A stretch of DNA of 64,000 nucleotides. It comes from an uncultured Phocaeicola sp. GTDB taxonomy: Bacteria > Bacteroidota > Bacteroidia > Bacteroidales > Bacteroidaceae. Under the pieces are notes generated by a model. It made no database searches. It worked only from the letters and a program-made list of their open reading frames with translations, and was not told where the DNA came from. Both the position numbers and the translations under genes were made by a program. This document shows positions 1 through 9,291 of the stretch, piece after piece (position 1 is the stretch's first letter; each line of letters begins with the position of its first letter). The stretch spans positions 62,001-126,000 of the forward strand of contig CANPVZ010000004.1 of assembly GCA_947581855.1 (NCBI GenBank), given 5' to 3'.

Positions 1-1318
1 CTATCTCGGGAGCATTGCTGTAATATTCGAGAAAACGGTTGAACTCTCGGGATACCATTCGCTTGATGATGTCTTCCTTTTCGAGCCATTCGAGCTTACG
101 GTACACATCGGGCAGGAAAGAAGCGATTTCTTCCTCGTTTACCTTTACCTTCTCTATCTCGTCTATCATTTTCAGCATCTGCTTTTCACAAATCTGCTTA
201 CCGGTAGGCATCTCGCCCGCCACAAATTTCTTGCCGATAATCTTCTCTATCTCACGCAGTTTACCTTTCTCGCGCAAGTTGATGATTGCGATAGAAGTTC
301 CTGTTTTCCCGGCACGTCCCGTACGTCCGCTCCGATGAGTATAACTCTCGGTATCGTCGGGCAAACCGTAGTTGATGACATGCGTCAGGTCATCCACATC
401 CAATCCGCGGGCTGCCACATCGGTAGCTACCAGCAACTGAAGATGGCGTTGGCGGAATTTCTGCATCACGAGGTCGCGCTGCGCCTGAGAGAGTTCACCG
501 TGAAGCGAATCGGCATTATAACCGTCCTGAATCAGCTTATCGGCAATTTCCTGCGTTTCCTTACGGGTACGGCAGAAAATGATTCCGTAAATCTGCGGAT
601 AGTAATCGGCGATGCGTTTCAAAGCCAGATATTTATCTTTGGCGTGTACCATATAAAACACATGATTCACGTTCTTGCTTCCTTCGTTTTTAGTACCGAT
701 AACAATCTCCTTGGCATCATGGAGATACTTTTTGGAGATGCGCGCAATCTCCGGACTCATGGTAGCGGAGAAAAGCAATGTGTTACGATCTTGCGGCACA
801 TCGGCAAGGATGGCGTTGATGCTGTCGGTGAATCCCATATTCAGCATTTCGTCGGCTTCATCCATTACCACGTCTTTCACGGTGGCAAGACTTACGGTGC
901 GCCGTTCCATCAAGTCGATGAGACGCCCCGGAGTAGCCACGATGATGTGCACCCCTTTCTTGAGGCTGCGTATCTGGCTTTCGATGGACGAACCGCCATA
1001 CACGGGCAGCACCTTCAGGTCTTCTATGTATTTGGAATAATCGGTTAAATCTCCTGCAATCTGCAAACACAATTCCCGGGTGGGACAAAGAATCAGTGCC
1101 TGTGGCACTCTGTTACGTACGTCAATTTTCTGGATGAGCGGCAAACCAAATGCGGCTGTTTTTCCAGTTCCTGTTTGAGCCAGCGCTACTACATCATTTC
1201 CGTTTCCCAATAAATACGGTATCACTTCTTCCTGTACCGGCATGGGATTCTCGTATCCCATTTCTTTAATCGCTTTAAGTATTTCCTCGGAAACGCCTAA
1301 CTCTTCAAATGTCTTCAT
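1..1318 (-). CDS. DEAD-box ATP-dependent RNA helicase (C terminus beyond window edge)
   Basis: The 439 codons in the window give the full helicase core. Visible motifs are the Walker A stretch AQTGTGKT (about residues 47-54), PTREL (80-84), TPGRL (129-133), DEAD (153-156), SAT (184-186) and, in the second RecA domain, HRSGRTGRAG. The family unwinds short RNA duplexes, for example in ribosome assembly or cold adaptation. The reading frame is still open at base 2, so the C-terminal part, which in such helicases often carries a DbpA-type RNA-binding domain, cannot be judged. The ATG at 1318 begins MKTFEELGVS and lies 22 bases after a TAtcTTTG box. The exact paralogue (DeaD, CsdA, RhlE type) is undecided. 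Confidence 0.93.
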   Translation of the reverse strand, partial: MKTFEELGVSEEILKAIKEMGYENPMPVQEEVIPYLLGNGNDVVALAQTGTGKTAAFGLPLIQKIDVRNRVPQALILCPTRELCLQIAGDLTDYSKYIEDLKVLPVYGGSSIESQIRSLKKGVHIIVATPGRLIDLMERRTVSLATVKDVVMDEADEMLNMGFTDSINAILADVPQDRNTLLFSATMSPEIARISKKYLHDAKEIVIGTKNEGSKNVNHVFYMVHAKDKYLALKRIADYYPQIYGIIFCRTRKETQEIADKLIQDGYNADSLHGELSQAQRDLVMQKFRQRHLQLLVATDVAARGLDVDDLTHVINYGLPDDTESYTHRSGRTGRAGKTGTSIAIINLREKGKLREIEKIIGKKFVAGEMPTGKQICEKQMLKMIDEIEKVKVNEEEIASFLPDVYRKLEWLEKEDIIKRMVSREFNRFLEYYSNAPEI

Positions 1319-1340
1319 TCAATATAAATTAATTCGGGCG

Positions 1341-1348
1341 CAAAGATA
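1341..1348 (-). promoter_or_regulatory. Bacteroides -7 box of the helicase gene
   Basis: TATCTTTG on the minus strand matches TAnnTTTG and predicts a short leader before the ATG at 1318. No convincing TTTG -33 element is seen at 19-21 bp. Confidence 0.55.
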
Positions 1349-1582
1349 CATATAAATCTTTGATTACTATGCGAATTGTTTCAACGAAATCAGCTTCTTT
1401 TATGAAGAAAAGCGAAGACGGGAAAACGGTATCGCTCTAAACGAAGATTTTTATCTGTTTTTTCACTGATAGATGTTTTTCAGATAGATAATTGTTTTTT
1501 TCATATTTTATCGTTTTATTTGTAAACAGTTAAGAATATCGTCTTATTTGTATTAATATAACTTAATTAACAAAAAAGCCGT

Positions 1583-2488
1583 ATGAAACTCCTATCTTGC
1601 ATCATCGTCGTTTTAGCCCACATAGTATCCGCCCAAGCCCAAATGGCAAACACGTCGCCCGACTCCATCCGTTTCGGAACATTCGATTGGAACCTGACGG
1701 AACAATATCATTTCGGCACGGATACCTTGAAGGCTTTATACGCCAAACCTTTATGGGGAGTGAAGCGTCTCAAAGCAAGGTTGATCGACGCGCAGACCTC
1801 CAAGCCTATCACAAAAAACATCTCCATCTGCTGTGCCCCGTGTGACGAAAGGGAAGCTTTCATCGAATGGAAAACAAATGCTCCGAATGGAGTCATCGAC
1901 CAAGAAATCGCCTGTTTTGGAACGGACTCTTTCTATGTAAAAATCTTGTCAGATGGCTATTACGCCGTAGAGCTTGTAGTAAACGGCGCACATAGAAAAG
2001 GGGATGCCGTGGAACTCGGGATATTCCGGATGCAAGACTATATCACAGAAGCGAAAAAGATGTTAGAAGAGATGGCGGCAATGACACACAACGCAGAGAC
2101 AGCCACGATAGTTCATCCATCGAAAAAGACCGATGTATGGAAACAAGGTGCATTGTACGGTTCCCTTCGCCTCCGGCTGACAGTAGAAGACGAAGCGGGC
2201 CGTCCTGTTCCACAAGCGCGAGTATATGTGGAATCTTGCCAGAAAAGGGATACCGATCATGTACAAGGCAAGGCATGCGACAAAAAAGGCCGCTACAACG
2301 AAACCTTTATCCGGCCGATAGCCGATATACACCTTCCGTTGGACAGTGTCTACCTTGTGGTGCGCCATCCTTACATGCAACCACTCAGGATGCTGCTAAC
2401 CGAAAAGCATAAAAAAGGAATATTCCTTGCACCGGGGACACTCCGAATGAAGCGAAAACCGGCGTTGCTCCCTCCGGAAAAAATATAG
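1583..2488 (+). CDS. Secreted protein of unknown function
   Basis: The 301-residue protein begins with a clear signal peptide (MKLLSCIIVVLAHIVSAQAQ, probable cleavage near residue 20), so it is exported to the periplasm or outer membrane. I do not recognise the family. Two stretches (about 60-150 and 190-275) read like extracellular beta-sandwich modules. The second has an EAGRPVPQARVYV segment resembling the carboxypeptidase-regulatory-like folds common in Bacteroidota surface proteins. There are four Cys in a short space (ICCAPC, later ACFG). It precedes the outer-membrane beta-barrel gene by 329 bases in the same direction and could be co-expressed, but the gap contains a repeat array. It ends at a TAG at 2486. 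Confidence 0.75.
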   Translation: MKLLSCIIVVLAHIVSAQAQMANTSPDSIRFGTFDWNLTEQYHFGTDTLKALYAKPLWGVKRLKARLIDAQTSKPITKNISICCAPCDEREAFIEWKTNAPNGVIDQEIACFGTDSFYVKILSDGYYAVELVVNGAHRKGDAVELGIFRMQDYITEAKKMLEEMAAMTHNAETATIVHPSKKTDVWKQGALYGSLRLRLTVEDEAGRPVPQARVYVESCQKRDTDHVQGKACDKKGRYNETFIRPIADIHLPLDSVYLVVRHPYMQPLRMLLTEKHKKGIFLAPGTLRMKRKPALLPPEKI

Positions 2489-2591
2489 AATTCGTCTCAG
2501 GGCTTACATACCTTTAAGAGAGATAAAAGAATGTTGTGCCATGCTCATCAGGTTACTGAAAGCAGTGTTTTCGGGAAAAAGGCTCCGACGT

Positions 2592-2601
2592 GGGGGGGGG
2601 G
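2592..2601. repeat. Homopolymer tract of ten G
   Basis: An uninterrupted run of ten G lies in the gap between two same-strand genes, 217 bases upstream of the beta-barrel gene start. Such tracts are prone to slipped-strand length change. It sits just before the 22-bp array. The rest of 2489-2644 shows no gene. Confidence 0.9.
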
Positions 2602-2644
2602 AGAGGAAAAATAAGTATCGGAAAAGAAGTGCACACCTCTCGAA

Positions 2645-2754
2645 AGGTTGCGAAACGGAAACATCGACGTTGCGCTGTGTACCTCCCAACGTAGACAGCT
2701 CAACGTGCCGACGTAGAGCGTTCTACCTCACGACGTAGAACCGTCAACGTCGGC
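2645..2754. repeat. Intergenic array A, 22-bp period, ACGTAGA core
   Basis: Units start at 2645, 2667, 2689, 2711 and 2733, each exactly 22 bp apart. The last three begin ACGTAGA. The first two begin AGGTTGCG and ACGTTGCG. A second conserved point lies 14 bases into each unit from 2667 on (ACCT, ACGT, ACCT, ACGT). The unit at 2711 contains the hyphenated palindrome GTAGA-gcgt-TCTAC. No reading frame is maintained. Function unknown. Confidence 0.7.
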
Positions 2755-2817
2755 GAAAGCACAGAGCACACATTATCTGAAATAAAATATCGATTTTTAG
2801 TAACAAACAGCATTTCT

Positions 2818-5655
2818 ATGAAAGTATTCGCCCCTATACAGTTACAGTTCATCCTATTTCTTTTAGCAAGTCTTGCCCTGACAAAGCAAGTCCATGCCCA
2901 AGTCTATACCAAAGGATTGCTGTTAAAGGGACGGATACTCACCGTCGAAAGAACCGACTCTGCAAACATAGCTGCCGGTAAAGGAGACAGCATTTCTATT
3001 CCGCTAAGCAACGCTACCGTGCAATTGCTCTCTGTTCCCGACTCTGCATTTGCCGCCGGAGGCATCAGCGATAAGGAAGGCAAGTTTCAGTTGTTCTACA
3101 CACGGAAAAGGCAAGGAGTGAACCACCTCCTGGTGAAAGTTTCATACCTGGGAATGGAAAGCTATCAACGCGAGCTACGCACTTCCCTGAAAGAGCAGGA
3201 AGCCGACTTGGGCGATATCACGCTCAGACCCAAAGCTATGACCCTGCAGGAAGCGCAAATTGTGGGTGAACTGAAAAAGATGTATATGAAGGGCGATACG
3301 CTGATCTACAATACCGACGCTTACGAAATGCCGCAGGGATCAGTACTGCTGGAGTTGGTGCGCCGTCTGCCGGGACTTTATTTCGATAACCACGGACATC
3401 TGATGTATCTCGATAAGCCCATCAGTGAGATACGTCTCAACGGTGAAGGCTTTTTCACACACGATCAGAACATTGCCTTAAAGAATGTGCCTGTGAAAGA
3501 GCTGGATCAGGTAAAGGTATACGAAACCGTGACCGAAGAGGACAAGCTGATGGGAAAACATCACAAGAAACAGGTGATGGATATGAAAACCAAAAAGAAT
3601 GTGGATATGACGGTGCTTGCTAATCTGACAACCGGCGCAGCCAACCGCGACCGACGTTATTTATTGGATGGCGGTATCAACTATTTCAAGAAAAAAGGCC
3701 CGCAACTAGCTCTCAACGGCAACGCACTCAATCTGCCGGGTGGTTATAATCCCGACCAACCGGACCTGCCACCTACGCTTATCCAAGACAGCTCGAAAGA
3801 ATGGATGCGCAAAAAGGTACAACTGAATTGGAAACAAAGCCTCAAAGGACTATCTATTAACGAAACCCTCACACACACTTATAGCAACCGGCAGAACGAA
3901 ACGGCCACCTCGGCAGAAAGTTATCTCGCCTCGTCCAGTCTCTTCACGGAACAGCAAAACCGTAATAGCAGCCGCGAAACGGTTAATCGTTCACGAAGCA
4001 TTCTGCTGAACCGGATAGGAAAGGCCTCGATGTTATTTATTGGAACCGTAAGCAATACACACCACCATAACGCTTCGCAAAACATCACCGCTTCGTTCAA
4101 CCAGAACCCGTACGATTACAGCGACAACCCATTGGAAACGAGCGAAGAGCAACTTGCGTCTATTTATACCAACCGCATGCAGCAACAATCCCTCCAACGC
4201 TCACACCGGAAATCGGCCGGCGGCGGACTCAGTATCAATAAAATCACCTACGATAATACATGTCTGATTAACCTCAATGCTTCGTATTCGGAAAACGAAA
4301 ACTCCAGCCTCATGCAGAGCCGTACCCGTTTCTTTCTGCTGGATTCCATTGCCAACCGCCACCAATATGTTTGTACCCCTGCCCAATCATTAGAGCTGAG
4401 CGCGGAATTCCGCTATGGCTTCCGCTTCCGGCAAATACATAATGTAGAGCTGACCTACGTACTGAAATACCTTAAAGACAAACAAAACCGCTCGGTATAC
4501 GATTTGAACCGCCTGCCCGACGATACGGAATGGAACACCCTACCCTCTGATTATGCCTCCGCATTTGTCGACAGTATCAGCCGACAGGCCGACACCCGCA
4601 GCGTAAACCACGAACTGAAAGTAAATTACCAAGGAAAATTAAGTTCCCATCTGAATCTTACCGCCGAAGCCGGATTCCTGCCCAAGCATGTCCACGCCAC
4701 TACAGTGGCTACCCGGAAAACCATTGCCGACATGGGCTATACATTCCTCAACTGGAACATAGCAACACAAATCGAATATAAAACAGGATTTTCCAACTAT
4801 ACCCTTTCGTACGACGGAAGTAGCCACGAACCTTCCGTCAGCGACCTGTTACCGATTACAAACGACGACGACCCGTTATTCCTTACTTCCGGCAATCCGG
4901 ATCTGAAAGCTTCCATCCACCATAACTTGAAACTCTCCTACCGGAACAGCTTCGCATGGAACGCATCTCTATCCCTCCACTGGAAAGACCATGCCCTAGC
5001 CCCTAAAACGGTATACAATGAACTCACCGGAGCACGCAGCATCCGCCCTGCCAACATCGACGGCAATTGGAACACAAGTGCCCGAGTAGATTACAAAAAC
5101 GCATGGAAAGACTTCACTCTACTTTGCAACGCAAATTACAACTACTCTAACGAAGCGCGTTATGTACAGAACATACAAGCCGGCGCCACCGATGAAAAGG
5201 GCATTATCCGCCAGCAAAAGGGCACACTGAAAGCCGACTTCCGCTATACGCCCAAGAAAATAGAGATAGGCATCGTGACGCAATGCGACTTGGCGCACAC
5301 CCGTAACGAACTGGCCGATACACAACTCTTTACCAAAGACTATACCGTTACCGGAAGCCTTAGAGCCAACTTGCCCGCCGACCTCGAGCTGGACACTTCG
5401 TTCGCCTATCGTCTGCGCCGTGGCTACAACTTCACCTCCGCCAATCTGAACGAAGGAATTTGGAATGCCGGCATTCGTTATAAGTTCCTGAAGGAAAGAA
5501 CCGCTTCTATCAAGGTAGAGTGCTTCGACTTGCTGAAGCAGCGGAAAAGTATCACCTATTCGGCTTCAGCTACCGGCAACAGCGAAACGCGCGTCAACTG
5601 CATCAGCCGTTATGTGTTGTTCACATTCAGTTACCGGTTTAATGTGTTCAATTAA
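2818..5655 (+). CDS. Outer-membrane beta-barrel protein, TonB-receptor-like
   Basis: The 945-residue protein has a signal peptide (about residues 1-28, ending VHAQ). A carboxypeptidase-regulatory-like domain follows (about 35-140, with SDKEGKFQL), then a plug-like region (about 145-250, LELVRRLPGLYF and ISEIRLNGEGFF) and a long C-terminal beta-barrel ending in YVLFTFSYRFNVFN. This order fits the outer-membrane beta-barrel family related to TonB-dependent receptors (PF14905-like). It is not a canonical SusC: no SusD partner is adjacent and the plug is atypical. It probably imports or binds a ligand at the outer membrane, ligand unknown. A degraded secreted-protein gene overlaps its 3' end. The ATG at 2818 directly precedes the signal peptide. 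Confidence 0.85.
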   Translation: MKVFAPIQLQFILFLLASLALTKQVHAQVYTKGLLLKGRILTVERTDSANIAAGKGDSISIPLSNATVQLLSVPDSAFAAGGISDKEGKFQLFYTRKRQGVNHLLVKVSYLGMESYQRELRTSLKEQEADLGDITLRPKAMTLQEAQIVGELKKMYMKGDTLIYNTDAYEMPQGSVLLELVRRLPGLYFDNHGHLMYLDKPISEIRLNGEGFFTHDQNIALKNVPVKELDQVKVYETVTEEDKLMGKHHKKQVMDMKTKKNVDMTVLANLTTGAANRDRRYLLDGGINYFKKKGPQLALNGNALNLPGGYNPDQPDLPPTLIQDSSKEWMRKKVQLNWKQSLKGLSINETLTHTYSNRQNETATSAESYLASSSLFTEQQNRNSSRETVNRSRSILLNRIGKASMLFIGTVSNTHHHNASQNITASFNQNPYDYSDNPLETSEEQLASIYTNRMQQQSLQRSHRKSAGGGLSINKITYDNTCLINLNASYSENENSSLMQSRTRFFLLDSIANRHQYVCTPAQSLELSAEFRYGFRFRQIHNVELTYVLKYLKDKQNRSVYDLNRLPDDTEWNTLPSDYASAFVDSISRQADTRSVNHELKVNYQGKLSSHLNLTAEAGFLPKHVHATTVATRKTIADMGYTFLNWNIATQIEYKTGFSNYTLSYDGSSHEPSVSDLLPITNDDDPLFLTSGNPDLKASIHHNLKLSYRNSFAWNASLSLHWKDHALAPKTVYNELTGARSIRPANIDGNWNTSARVDYKNAWKDFTLLCNANYNYSNEARYVQNIQAGATDEKGIIRQQKGTLKADFRYTPKKIEIGIVTQCDLAHTRNELADTQLFTKDYTVTGSLRANLPADLELDTSFAYRLRRGYNFTSANLNEGIWNAGIRYKFLKERTASIKVECFDLLKQRKSITYSASATGNSETRVNCISRYVLFTFSYRFNVFN

Positions 5656-5960
5656 ACTATATAAACCCATCGAAACTAACCAACTCAGCCGAAAAGATAC
5701 ATTTATTCTTTGCCTCGCCGTCCTACTTTCCACCGCATGAAAGCACAAACGATGCAAGGTATCGGAAAAGCAGATATGACACATATCTATTATGAAACGG
5801 ACGGGCCCGAATACCGTGGAACTTAAACCGGAAGATATTAACCTCATCGACTGGAACAATGCAAAAACCGATTCGTCCTATCAGGAAACTGACAGACAGT
5901 CAACCGTTATCCAAGCCGCAAAACACTTCGGTATGGAAGAAACAAGCCTCACAAACGGGA
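5642..5960 (+). pseudogene. Decayed small secreted protein downstream of the beta-barrel gene
   Basis: An ATG at 5642 overlaps the end of the preceding gene and reads through a signal-peptide-like stretch (FILCLAVLLSTA) to a TGA at 5738. One base later the frame continues as KAQTMQGIGKADMTHIYYET and stops at 5823. A third frame then gives VELKPEDINLIDWNNAKTDS. One lost base at about 5739 would restore a Trp-Lys-Ala-Gln cleavage region. The pieces look like the start and end of a secreted protein with frameshifts and an internal deletion. Small secreted GLPGLi-type proteins often sit beside this kind of beta-barrel gene, but I cannot confirm that family here. Confidence 0.4.
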
Positions 5961-5980
5961 GGTTGTGGGGGCGTCTTACT

Positions 5981-6907
5981 CTATCGTCCGTATGTAGCCG
6001 CAAACTCTTCCGAAACGGAATTCCCTATATGTCGACAGGCATCCGCGGCAAAGTCCGTTCCGCAACGAATCAGATTATCCCAATCGGACTCGGAGAGTTC
6101 ATCGAGATCGTCACGCCGGATACGGTATTTTAACAGACCGAACACAATGCCGGCATTGAAGTTATCGCCGGCGCCAACGGTACTTACCGCTTCAATCGGC
6201 TTTACAGGATATTCCTTACTCAACGTCCCGCTACGCAATGAAATATTCTCGCCACCCCGTGTACAGATAAAGCGAGGACAATAGAACGCTATCTTTCCCT
6301 TATATATCTCATCGGCGTCTTCGTAACCATACAAATTGCGGAAATCATCTACCGAACCACGGACAATATCAGCGTATTCAAGGTTCTCCAGAAGAGTGGA
6401 AGTCAGTTTAATGGCATCATTGCGATGCGTGCTGCGGAAATTAATATCATAGTAAAGTAAAGCTCCCCGCTGATGCGCATACTCGAGGAACTCAGCCACT
6501 TTAGGACGCAACACGGGGTTCAATGCAAAGTAAGAGCCGAACATCACCACATCATCACGGTTGATTTCGGGAAACTCTACATCCAGCCGCTGCGACGGAT
6601 AGTCTTTATAGAAAAGGTAATCAGCATCGTTATGTTCGTTCAGAAAAGCCAACGACACAGGCGATTTTCCTTCCGGGAATACGTTTACATGATCGGTTAT
6701 CACACCGTTTGCACGCATGAAACTGAGGATGGTATCCCCCACCCGGTCGTTACCCGTCTCACTGATGAAATCGACATTCACCCCCATCCTTCCCAACGAA
6801 ATGATTCCGTTGAATACCGAACCTCCGGGAACTGCCGCAGTCGGTTGTTCGTTCTTGAACAATATATCCAGTATCGTTTCGCCGATACCTATTACTTTCC
6901 GTGCCAT
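5981..6907 (-). CDS. PfkB-family carbohydrate kinase
   Basis: The 308-residue protein transfers phosphate from ATP to a sugar or sugar-like alcohol in the cytoplasm. Family marks are the N-terminal GETILDIL, the Gly-Gly pair at 28-29 in VPGGSVFNG, and the C-terminal signature STVGAGDNFNAG, with the catalytic Asp at about residue 248 in GAGD. The usual DTxGAGD begins with Ser instead of Asp, a variation outside the catalytic position. Fructokinase or ribokinase activity is likely but the substrate cannot be read from sequence. It starts 7 bases after the LOG-family gene stop, so the two form an operon. Confidence 0.9.
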   Translation of the reverse strand: MARKVIGIGETILDILFKNEQPTAAVPGGSVFNGIISLGRMGVNVDFISETGNDRVGDTILSFMRANGVITDHVNVFPEGKSPVSLAFLNEHNDADYLFYKDYPSQRLDVEFPEINRDDVVMFGSYFALNPVLRPKVAEFLEYAHQRGALLYYDINFRSTHRNDAIKLTSTLLENLEYADIVRGSVDDFRNLYGYEDADEIYKGKIAFYCPRFICTRGGENISLRSGTLSKEYPVKPIEAVSTVGAGDNFNAGIVFGLLKYRIRRDDLDELSESDWDNLIRCGTDFAADACRHIGNSVSEEFAATYGR

Positions 6908-6914
6908 AATGAGT

Positions 6915-7451
6915 TTATTTATTTAAAAGATTTACAAGCTCGTCGAATGTAGAAGCCGCTTCCAGATAGTGGCTCATGGGATGACGTGCGAAATGGGCAG
7001 CCTCCAATCCGTCGAGAATGGAAAGCAACGCATCATAGTAACCGTTTATATTATAAAATATCACTTTCTTCGAATGATAACCGATGGCTCTTGAAGCCAT
7101 CACATGGAAGACTTCGTCGAAAGTTCCTATTCCTCCGGGCAAAGCCACCAACACATCCGACTCGTTGAGGAGAGTATCTTTGCGGTCGCTCAGGTTACAA
7201 GTATGAAACGTTACGTCAAGAAGTTTGCTCACACGGCCGTTTTCCTCCAACTTGGTGGGTACTACGCCAAACACGCGTCCACCGTTTTCTTTTACAGCTT
7301 TCGCCAGACATTCCATCAAGCCCTGGTTGGAGCCTCCATATACAAGTGTTTTGCCTTGACGGCCCATCCATGCGCCTAATTCACGCGCCTTCTCAAAATA
7401 GATATCATCTATCTTATCGGAAGCAGAACAAAATACACCAATCTTTTCCAC
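6915..7451 (-). CDS. LOG-family protein (possible cytokinin-type nucleotide phosphoribohydrolase)
   Basis: The LOG signature PGGIGTFDEVF is present, with the Rossmann-like start KIGVFCSAS and YGGSNQGLM. Family members release the base from cytokinin-like or other nucleoside monophosphates, and many bacterial ones are of unknown physiological role. I chose the GTG at 7451, giving 178 residues, because it begins VEKIGVFC and follows a purine-rich stretch. The longer frame would need a TTG start and adds an unlikely MYLSCCLTPRQQ extension. It is followed directly by the PfkB kinase. The two may act on nucleoside or sugar turnover, which is inference. Confidence 0.88.
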   Translation of the reverse strand: MEKIGVFCSASDKIDDIYFEKARELGAWMGRQGKTLVYGGSNQGLMECLAKAVKENGGRVFGVVPTKLEENGRVSKLLDVTFHTCNLSDRKDTLLNESDVLVALPGGIGTFDEVFHVMASRAIGYHSKKVIFYNINGYYDALLSILDGLEAAHFARHPMSHYLEAASTFDELVNLLNK

Positions 7452-7596
7452 GTTGTCTTCTTCTTTAAGTTTAGATTGCTGTCTGGGAGTCAAACAGCAG
7501 GACAAATACAAAGTAACAAACTTTTCCGCAGGTTATCAAGCCGAGATACGGATAATTTACGCCTGCTTGCACCTTATCCGTCAGGCTCATTCCTTT

Positions 7597-8820
7597 CTAT
7601 TCAAACAACAAAGTAGTCAACTGTTCTTCGGCAAACATTTCCCGAGCTATTTGTTGCAAAGGTTCGGAAGTCAAAGCCTCGATACGCCGGAACACCGCAT
7701 CCTGACTTTCGTATTTATTGTAATGCAGGAATGTTTTTCCCATATCCAACGCCTGATTCTCGAAATTGTCGGAAGCGACGGCTATTTGACCGATAATCTG
7801 TTTTTGTGCCGCTTTCAACTGCGCAGGCGAAAGCGGCTGTTCGCACAACCGGCGTAACTCTTTCCGTACCAAACGAATGCAGGTATTCACATCCTTAGGA
7901 TCGCAACCGAAGTAAACGCTAAAAGTTCCGGTATCGGTGTATGAAACCAAATTGCTTTCCACCGTATAAACCAGCCCTTTCCGTTCGCGCAACGATACAT
8001 TCAGCCTGCTGTTCATTCCCGGTCCGCCCAACAGATTATTAAGTAAATATAGGCCCGTACGCCGTTCGTCAAAAGCAGGGTAACTGCGTGAGCCCAGCAT
8101 AACATGCGCCTGATGCGTATCTTTCCGCCGCACGATTCGGCAAGGTTCATAAACAGGGAGTGAAAAACGTTGCTTATCCGTCTGCATAAACGGCATATCG
8201 GAAGTAGCGGCCTCCACTTCGCGCACTACCTTCTTGAAAGGGATATTGCCTTGTACGAAGAAAACCATATTTGTAGGACGGTAGTACTTCTGTACCCACC
8301 GCAGCGCATCTTCCGTCCGAAAACTTTTCAATCGTTCCGGATCGCCCAAAATGTTACGTCCCAACGGATGATTCTTGAACACGATTTCTTCAAACTCATC
8401 AAAGATCAGTTCGGAAGGCGTATCTTCATAACTTTGAATTTCATCGAGAATGACGTCCACCTCTTTCTCTATTTCATGAGGAGGAAAAGTGCTATGAAAT
8501 ACGATGTCCGTCATTAATTCTAACGCGCGGCTGAAATGTCCGGCAAGGAAAGTCGAATAAATCACAGTCTCCTCTTTATTGGTATAAGCATTCAAATCGC
8601 CGCCTACATGCTCCATCCGGTTCAGAATATGCCATGCACGACGTTTTTGCGTACCTTTAAAAATAAGATGTTCCACAAAATGCGCCAATCCCTGCTCATT
8701 GTCTGCCTCATCACGCGTTCCAGCATCGATAGCGTAACCGCAATAAACAACTTGTGTAGGCGACGGCGCATGGATAATGCGCAGGCCGTTGGCAAGTGTA
8801 TGAATATTATATTGTATCAT
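7597..8820 (-). CDS. M16-family zinc metallopeptidase
   Basis: The protein has 407 residues. The inverted zinc motif HFVEH at about 47-51 marks the active M16 half, followed by the usual downstream Glu region (VILDEIQSYED). The length matches single-chain M16 peptidases of the processing-peptidase type (about 400-430 residues). No signal peptide is visible, so it is probably cytoplasmic and degrades peptides. The ATG at 8820 lies 18 bases after a TAACTTTG box, and the gene is set apart from LOG by 145 bases, so it probably has its own promoter. Confidence 0.92.
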   Translation of the reverse strand: MIQYNIHTLANGLRIIHAPSPTQVVYCGYAIDAGTRDEADNEQGLAHFVEHLIFKGTQKRRAWHILNRMEHVGGDLNAYTNKEETVIYSTFLAGHFSRALELMTDIVFHSTFPPHEIEKEVDVILDEIQSYEDTPSELIFDEFEEIVFKNHPLGRNILGDPERLKSFRTEDALRWVQKYYRPTNMVFFVQGNIPFKKVVREVEAATSDMPFMQTDKQRFSLPVYEPCRIVRRKDTHQAHVMLGSRSYPAFDERRTGLYLLNNLLGGPGMNSRLNVSLRERKGLVYTVESNLVSYTDTGTFSVYFGCDPKDVNTCIRLVRKELRRLCEQPLSPAQLKAAQKQIIGQIAVASDNFENQALDMGKTFLHYNKYESQDAVFRRIEALTSEPLQQIAREMFAEEQLTTLLFE

Positions 8821-8838
8821 TATCTTTATTTAAGCCTG

Positions 8839-8846
8839 CAAAGTTA
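8839..8846 (-). promoter_or_regulatory. -7 box of the M16 peptidase gene
   Basis: TAACTTTG on the minus strand fits TAnnTTTG, 18 bases before the ATG. Confidence 0.5.
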
Positions 8847-9145
8847 CGAGTTTCCACGCAGATAACATAAAGCAGAAAGAGAAAGTTTATTTTCAACCGA
8901 TAACCCGTTATGTGAAACGTTCCCATCTTCTTACCGGCTATGCTCCGTCCGGAACATCTTTCGGAAGTATCGGAAACCCTATTTATAACTGTTGTATTCA
9001 CTCGCAACAGCAGCCGATTGCGATGAACGCATTCGTCACCTGAGGTTGTTTTGTTCGCTTCTACATACGGAAAAAGGGAAAATGTGTCAAAAACACATTC
9101 TTAGAAAAGATAGACTTTTAATCTGAGACCTGTCCCGGTAGCAAT

Positions 9146-9194
9146 AAAAAGAGCCGTATCAAACTCTATTTTTGAGTGATGATAGGGCTCTTTT
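9146..9194. terminator. Hairpin with A- and T-runs (bidirectional terminator)
   Basis: AAAAGAGCC at 9147 pairs with GGCTCTTTT at 9186-9194, with inner pairing of ATCA to TGAT and ACTC to GAGT. Both strands would end in a U-run. It stands between the M16 promoter and the downstream orphan promoter, in a 627-base gap. The remainder of 8850-9145 shows nothing recognisable. Confidence 0.6.
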
Positions 9195-9291
9195 CTATTT
9201 GTTTGTTACTATCTGTAACTTTTCCATGTACTTTTAGTCTTGGCTTTACCTTTGCATCATCGGGTATTGATAACCCCAATGTTTATATCTG

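Noticed and set aside
335-1048. A 237-codon plus-strand open frame
   Set aside because: It lies wholly antisense to the helicase gene, whose motifs are clear. It has no family features.
5792-6133. Plus-strand 113-codon ORF
   Set aside because: Its second half is antisense to the PfkB kinase. Only the first part may belong to the decayed secreted-protein gene.
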